DNA of 64,000 nt from Nematostella vectensis (taxonomy: Eukaryota > Cnidaria > Anthozoa > Actiniaria > Edwardsiidae), in contig NC_064040.1 in NCBI RefSeq assembly GCF_932526225.1, forward strand, positions 16,222,994 to 16,286,993. Direction: 5' to 3'. Numbering within the stretch: the stretch's first letter is position 1; the number at the start of each line of letters is the position of its first letter. A model generated the notes under the pieces. It saw only the letters and a program-made list of their open reading frames with translations, was not told the origin of the DNA and searched no databases. A program made the translations under genes and the position numbers. Below are positions 58,545 through 64,000 of this stretch, piece after piece.

Positions 58545-60527
58545 TTATTGGCCATCATCTTTTCCACACAGATAATCGACAAACAAGTCGCTTTTCAGGC
58601 GGAAGCACGTGGTTGAGCCGAGTACGTCCTCAGTTGGAGGGATAGTACATGTCTGCTTGCCCTCGCACAGGTACTTGACAAGGATGCCCGACCGCCCTCT
58701 GTGAGCTAGACAGTTCTGCCAGATGCTGCTATCACAGGTGCAGTTGAAGCCGTGGCCATGACCGAAGAAAACTGAGAGAATGTGCAGTTTGTAACCTCTG
58801 CGACAAGAGAGGATGACGTCTGCTTTGTCCTGACAGCCATGAGCCTGAAGTGTCTTGAATGGTGGTTCTGTTGGCTCGACTGCAATTAAAATGCAAAGGC
58901 TTCTTTATTAAAATCGGTTATTCTCTATATATTTTCTACCACTTTTCCCAAGTCCCTAAAATTGATATTTTCTCATATATGTCTCAAATGAGTGACCCTT
59001 CCACCGGGTCAGGTCTTTATTTCAAGTTTTGAATAAACGGAAAAAGCAAAATCCAAGGAAAGTTCAGTACAATCTTTCATTGTTCGATATATTATAAAAA
59101 GGGTAGTTTGAGGATGCTAATTGCCTTTCGTTAGATCATTTTTGCATTTTAAGGGGTGAGGCACTTATTTAATGGGGCGTTTATTGGAAGCCGCCCGCTA
59201 AAATAGGCACTTTTGGTAACTCGCATTCTTTCAATGTAATGTTTTACCCTTTGGTATCGGATTTGTAACTGCAGGTTGTCTGTTTTTGTATTTCTGTACT
59301 TGTAGTGTGTAAAGTAGAGCGCTCCTAGAAATGTATTTCTTCTAGTAAGAATAAAGATTATTATTAGATTTATTATTTGAATTCTGGATGGTTATTTTAA
59401 ATATTCTTGCAACAGATCGTTGTATTTTCAAGTTTACGTAAAGAGTAACTGAACGACATTCTTTTAAAAAGGTGTTTGCTGTACGACTGTATTAAAATGT
59501 TCAAGGGTGGTGGACGGGGAAGGGCAGGGGGGCGCTTAACCCCCCCCCCACCTTTTTCGAATACCTGCGAATAAAGCTAGTCAGTCAATGCATTGAAAAC
59601 AAGACGAAGGCTATTTCATCTAAGAACTGTGTCCACAGTACTTGATCTATTTGTCGTCATTTTCACTTTGTCTCTCAACACGCACATCTGTACAACCTTC
59701 CAAATCCTGAAGAAAGGCTTTGGTACACTTTTCTTGTTGATGATTAGTTTGCCTACGTTGTAAGTGTTAGTGAGTTGCTTCAGCTGCTAGAATGTTGATT
59801 GGGGCATTCAATATCAAAATATGCAAATTGCTAGTTCAACCAGAATCAAGACAAAAGACTCGCTTATGTTTTTTCAAATAATAATATCTTCTACAGTGGA
59901 ACCTGGATTTTGCGAGATGCCTCAGGAGAAATAAAATGTATCGTGAAATCGAGTTATCGTTGCAAAAAGGTCCTAAATTTTACGATATAAAGAAAAATCC
60001 ATTGAAAATATCACAGGCTTACCAACCTCTCAGTCAGTCTCCAGTCAATCCCAATAACTAGCTCGAATATTTTCACGATTGATCACCTCCTGTAATTGTC
60101 TTATAATTGTCTTATATCATAGAATAAAGTTCACAATAAACTCTCATTGCTTTTGCTGTGATGTGTATTTATTCAGGATAAGCGGTATTCCTAATGTTTG
60201 AGCAGTTGAGGGATTCCGCGTTAGTATCAAGTAACGCGGAATCCCTGTTTCCCTATGTCCAATTTTCCCTAAGAAACTGCAATATAATAATTAGTCCAGG
60301 TTTGGGTGTGGAAAAGCAAATCTTAGGACTCCGAAAGGCTGCCCGTTTAAAAGAACCGTCTTTGGAGGATGGAGCCTTTATGGCAATATAATGTAGCAAC
60401 TAATTCTTTAATCAGTAACAGTCGCGTCGAAGTTGTACTCACCGCAATTCGAGTGTTCCACATATCCATAAGAGGGATTGGCGACGAAGATTAGAAAACC
60501 GAGAAGCGTTATCAACATTACCGCCAT
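58545..60527 (-). CDS. Secreted SUEL-type lectin, second gene (two exons)
   Basis: Paralogue of the lectin at 5593-8549. Exon 1 (60527-60443) encodes a signal peptide, MAVMLITLLGFLIFVANPSY then GYVEHSNC, and ends in GTGAGT. Exon 2 (58879-58545) follows TTGCAG, is joined in phase 1, and stops after LCGKDDGQ. The stop overlaps a CCAATAAAAG polyadenylation-type signal. The product is 139 aa. Cysteine spacing and the SVFFGHGHGF block match the first lectin, and the C-terminal SDLFVDYLCG corresponds to the unit that was amplified into the 36-bp repeat there; here it is present once. The residues YVEHSNC before the lectin domain resemble an ML-domain N-terminus and do not look like lectin. An in-frame upstream ATG at 60599 exists, but the chosen one gives the better signal peptide. 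Confidence 0.78.
60210..60245. other. Perfect 14-bp hairpin
   Basis: GGGATTCCGCGTTA, an 8-base loop GTATCAAG, then TAACGCGGAATCCC. It lies in the intron of the second lectin gene. It could be a small element end or a remnant; no function is evident. Confidence 0.55.
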
Positions 60528-60529
60528 CT

Positions 60530-62717
60530 CTGTACGTCTGAGCAGACTGGTTACACACATGTGAATTAAAAACACTTGAACTAAGAATAGTGTATTCAAA
60601 AACTATCCAGGATAAGAGGTCGGCTAGAAGAGGGGGATGAAATAGGGCACAAAACACTTCCGGGAGTGGGGGGCGGGGCGTAACTACTAGGTGTTTAAAA
60701 AGATGAGGATTATTAGCATAAATCCATTTTTTAAAGCCAGTGCCATCAAGTCAACCATATGGGTGAGTCTAGCACGTTTGTCTTATTCTCTCCAGCCATT
60801 GAAGCTGCTCTAACCTTGATTTATCGCTGATCAGATTAATTTTCGCTTTACGTAACTCTTATACACCTTGTATTAAAAAAAAGTGATTGGAAAATGGTAG
60901 AAGTATAGGTACTATTACCCATTTAAGGTTATTGGCATATATGCATGGTTCTGGCATTGCTGTAATTGTCTATAACCTTTATCCGTTCGAATAGTCAAAA
61001 CATAATAACCTTTCGGTCTTAAATCTGCAATTTGCCATTCGCTGTTTTCATCAACAAGGTTTTTCTTCTTGAATAGGTGTATGAACAAACATCTTATTGT
61101 ACGATCCAACACTAGCCTTTACAAACTTTTATCGCCGTTTTCGATCTTCTCTTGGCAATCATTGGATCCTCTACCATTTTATTCAAACCGTCGGAGGTTC
61201 CTTTGTTTTTGTTTTTTATTTAGTGAGAATATTTTAGTCCGCTTACTATAACGATTAAACCTTTTTTGGTTGCTGTGGTATAAAAGTGCGCTTGTGCAAA
61301 TGTAAACAACTTAATTTTACAAAAGAGAAGAAGATAAACAATAACAACGACATTACACACAGCAGGTTAAATAAAGTAAGATTTCTTTGTCTAGTAAATT
61401 CACAGTAATGTCGACACCTCTTTCCTTGAGAGCGGAGTGTGTGTAAGTAACAACGTGTACACGAGCCGTTAACACCATATTTGGTTGTCAAGGGTACTGG
61501 TGACTATCTAGACTCCTTCCCAGCACCCACGCTCCAGCGTTGTGTGACTACGACCGATGGAGTTATTATCCGAGAACCAGAATTATTTGGCGGGATCAGC
61601 GCCGCCGGCAAAATGTGCATTTCAAGCAAGTATTAGTGGGGGGGGGGGGGGGGGGGTAAAAATGCTCGTCCTACCCCATAAAATTCACCCCAAGTGCTAT
61701 CCCTTAGGGCATAAAATTCCCCCCAAGTGCTATCCCTTGGGGTCTCTGGGGGTGTTCCATCCCTTAGGGTGTACCAGGTAACTCGACCCCAAAAAATACA
61801 AATCACACTTCCAGTTACAGTTGTTTAATCAAATGTCAATCTGTCGATCTCATGTCAACTTTTTAATTCGATTGTTTTATCTGCTAACCCTTAGGGTTAA
61901 AAAATTTAGAAACCACATCCATTTTGCTATTCGTTTGGGTTAAAATTCATTTTTTCGACGAGCATGTACATTTTTAGAGTGCCCCTAACGCACACCTCCG
62001 GGGGGTATTAGCGTACAATTAGCAAGATGGCTGCATCTGTCTCCCGCCCCTACAATACAGTGCAGGACAGTGCAGAATGTTCGCTCCCTAAATAATTCTA
62101 CTCTTGGGTTACCTGTGTATCAGCAACCGCTGACCATCAGTGTTGTCTTCATCTTCGATCAAAACACAAGATATGGGTGTCCGAACATTTATAGAAGGTA
62201 TCTTCGCTTTTTCCATCGTTTACTAAACTTTTTTAACACCAATGTGTAGTGTTTGAAATGTGAATCTTGCTGTAGAATAGATCTCGCTGTTAGAATAACA
62301 ACTTTTAAATTACTGTCTTCTTTATTAGAGTCAATACAGAAGGTCTCACACATCGCACGATCAACAAGGAAAAGGTACTGTAAGTAAGCTTATTAAATAT
62401 TTGGGTACTTAAAATAAAGGATGATATTTCAGATGTCATTTGCCTAGTGTTACAATAGCCTTTGCTTAGTGTGTAGTGTACATTCCAAACTGTTTTTGAA
62501 TTGCACAGCATTGGCCTTTGAATGACTTTAACAATGTACTGTACTTATGAAACAAAAATATGGGGAAGGCCGGTAAGTCATTCAACACAATGGTAAAATT
62601 CTGACTTACAATAGAAACTATTCCATACACATGCAGACAACAAAAGAATGATAACATACTAATATTTAGAATTTTAATCATGACTTGTATTTGATATTCA
62701 ATATATGCTGCTCTTAG
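60530..62717. other. Intergenic DNA between lectin and aminopeptidase
   Basis: Lectin promoter side and divergent start of the next gene. 61640-61660 is a G-run. 61675-61785 has three imperfect copies of AAGTGCTATCCCTTAGGG. A plus-strand frame from 61557 starts MELLSENQNYLAGSAPPAKC and could be a first exon, but it has no good donor before the G-run. No other gene is visible. Confidence 0.4.
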
Positions 62718-62949
62718 GCCTAGATACCATATCGCCTCAGTTTACAATCCTTCAACTGGTGAACCATACAAGGTGTCTCCACCACACCCTGTGCCCGCTC
62801 ATATACCAACACCCTGTTATGCAGAAACAGGGAAAGTTCCACCACATCCATGGTCAGTGGAAATAAAGACCAAACAGCAGATTGAAGCTGTTAGGAAGTC
62901 TTGTCAATTAGCCAGGTGTGTCATGCGAATGGCGAAGCAGATTGTTAAG
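62718..62949 (+). CDS. METAP1D: Methionine aminopeptidase, mitochondrial type (METAP1D-like), one exon
   Basis: Exon of a type 1 methionine aminopeptidase, which removes the initiator Met from nascent proteins. An acceptor (CTCTTAG) and donor (AAG/GTAAGC) bound 232 nt that enter needing one base and leave in phase 0. The peptide has PHPVPAHIPTPCYAETGKVP, then IEVxT-type SVEIKTKQQIEAVRKSCQLA and RCVMRMAKQIVK. The VPxHIxxPxYxxTG block followed by IEVK..QI....xxCQLAR is the segment just before the catalytic domain of METAP1D-type enzymes, and closer to these than to cytosolic METAP1. Metal-binding residues lie in later exons outside the window. The next intron contains G-runs and the minisatellite at 63600. 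Confidence 0.8.
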
Positions 62950-63598
62950 GTAAGCAGGTGTGTGGCCTGGATTTGATTATTTTTCAACTGAAAATAATAA
63001 CATTTGCTGGTCGATGGGGGGAGGGAGGGGGATCAGATACTCTACTTTAATTAACTATTCCCAGGCAATACAATGATATACATACATAACATTCTTAACA
63101 ACTTTGATTGTTTAAAGCTATATTTTAACTTCCATAGCTAGTTTCCTTTTCAGTCCCGTACCCAGAATTTTTCTTGGGGGGTGCAAAATCTGAAAAAGTG
63201 GACCTAATTTTTGTGGGGAAGGGGGGGGGGGGGGGGGGGGGTGGGAGGGAGGGAGTGTTCTGATAAAAATCTGACCACCCCCTAAAGAACAAAAAGGGTT
63301 TTTTATCCCTTTGCAGTATCTCCACGGGGCGTTAATTGTCAGATTTGACTACAAAAAAAGTCTGACTTATGGATTAATGACATATCAGAATGATCTAGCT
63401 TATGTTTTAAGGCCGTTGTGGGGGGTGGTGCGTTCGCACCCGTGCACCCCCCTGGATATGGGCCTGCTTATAAGAAGTGTTAATCAAATGACTCACACTC
63501 TAGCCAGATTGGCTGGATCTCTGTGACATGGGTGTTCATAAGGAATTTGGATATTCAACTGCCACATCTAGATAAGTTGCCCTGTGTTTCCATGGCAG
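62950..63598 (+). other. METAP1D-like intron, no gene seen
   Basis: Intron following the aminopeptidase exon. It holds a long G-run (63220-63245) inside a GGGGGTGCAAAATCTG-type segment common at MITE ends, and otherwise AT-rich DNA. Short plus-strand frames (for example 63311-63526) have no family resemblance. Confidence 0.4.
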
Positions 63599-63599
63599 T

Positions 63600-64000
63600 A
63601 CTTATACACTGACTCACACTTATTTAATATCCCCTTGTTATACACTGACTCACACTTATTTAATATCCCCTTGTTATACACTGACTCGCACTTATTTAAT
63701 ATCCCCTTGTTATACACTGACTCGCACTTATTTAATATCCCCTTGTTATACACTGATACACACTCATTTAATATCCCCTTGTTATACACTGATACACACT
63801 TATTTAATATCCCCTTGTTATACACTGATACACACTCATTTAATATCCCCTTGTTATACACTGATACACACTCATTTAATATCCCCTTGTTATACACTGA
63901 CTCACACTTATTTAATATCCCCTTGTTATACACTGACTCGCACTTATTTAATATCCCCTTGTTATACACTGATACACACTCATTTAATATCCCCTTGTTA
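63600..64000. repeat. 36-bp minisatellite in aminopeptidase intron
   Basis: Eleven units of 36 bp, CTTATTTAATATCCCCTTGT followed by TATACACTGACTCACA, continuing beyond the window. Variants alternate (GACTCACA, GACTCGCA, GATACACA and TTATTT/TCATTT), a higher-order pattern. The 12-codon frame (YNKGILNKCESV on the minus strand) is an effect of the period. Its sequence is unrelated to the lectin minisatellite despite the same unit length. Confidence 0.88.

Noticed and set aside
61557-61781. First exon of the aminopeptidase gene
   Set aside because: The frame begins plausibly but runs into a G-run and CCCAAGTGCTATCCCTTAGG repeats without a convincing donor; left as a possibility only.

Overview
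This is nuclear DNA from an animal. It is AT-rich, has spliced genes with GT-AG introns, and is dense in mobile and tandem repeats. The best guess is an anthozoan cnidarian, probably Nematostella vectensis or a close relative. The main reason is a cluster of cyclodipeptide synthase (CDPS) genes, an enzyme family that is mostly bacterial but, to my knowledge, has been described in this sea anemone.

Left part (1-8.6 kb, minus strand): an exon of a GM2-activator/ML-domain protein (41-236), a SUEL-type lectin exon (5593-6026) and a signal-peptide exon (8468-8549) behind a TATA box. All junctions are phase 1, so the three can be read as one secreted-protein locus with a shuffled lectin module. A 36-bp minisatellite grew out of the last 12 codons of the lectin exon, including its 5' splice site. 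A 4.1-kb foldback element flanked by TTAA then inserted into that minisatellite.

Middle (about 9.0-56.3 kb): a tandem segmental duplication with four copies (A-D) of a unit about 12-14 kb long. Each unit carries one intact three-exon CDPS gene on the minus strand. Catalytic Ser, Tyr and Glu are present, and all four copies are 240 aa. Intron 2 of every copy carries the same head-to-head Ty3/gypsy chimera. Intron 1 is short in A and D, but in B and C it holds 2.7 kb of other repeats. Upstream of the gene, A and C keep degenerate repeats, a TGACGTCA-rich repeat and a gypsy RT-RNase H fragment; B and D are cut short there. Between A and B lies a GC-rich island of about 4.8 kb with a broken replication-initiator-like gene and 47-bp tandem repeats. 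Between B and C lies about 4.7 kb of other DNA, including a nested MITE with 8-bp flanking repeats.

Right part (56.4-64 kb): more TGACGTCA repeats, a second complete two-exon SUEL lectin gene (58545-60527, minus), and one exon of a mitochondrial-type methionine aminopeptidase on the plus strand (62718-62949). Another 36-bp minisatellite runs off the window end.

Two related lectin genes therefore flank an expanded CDPS array. The lectins should be secreted and the CDPS enzymes cytosolic, where they use aminoacyl-tRNAs. Nothing in the window looks like a tailoring enzyme for the dipeptide product.
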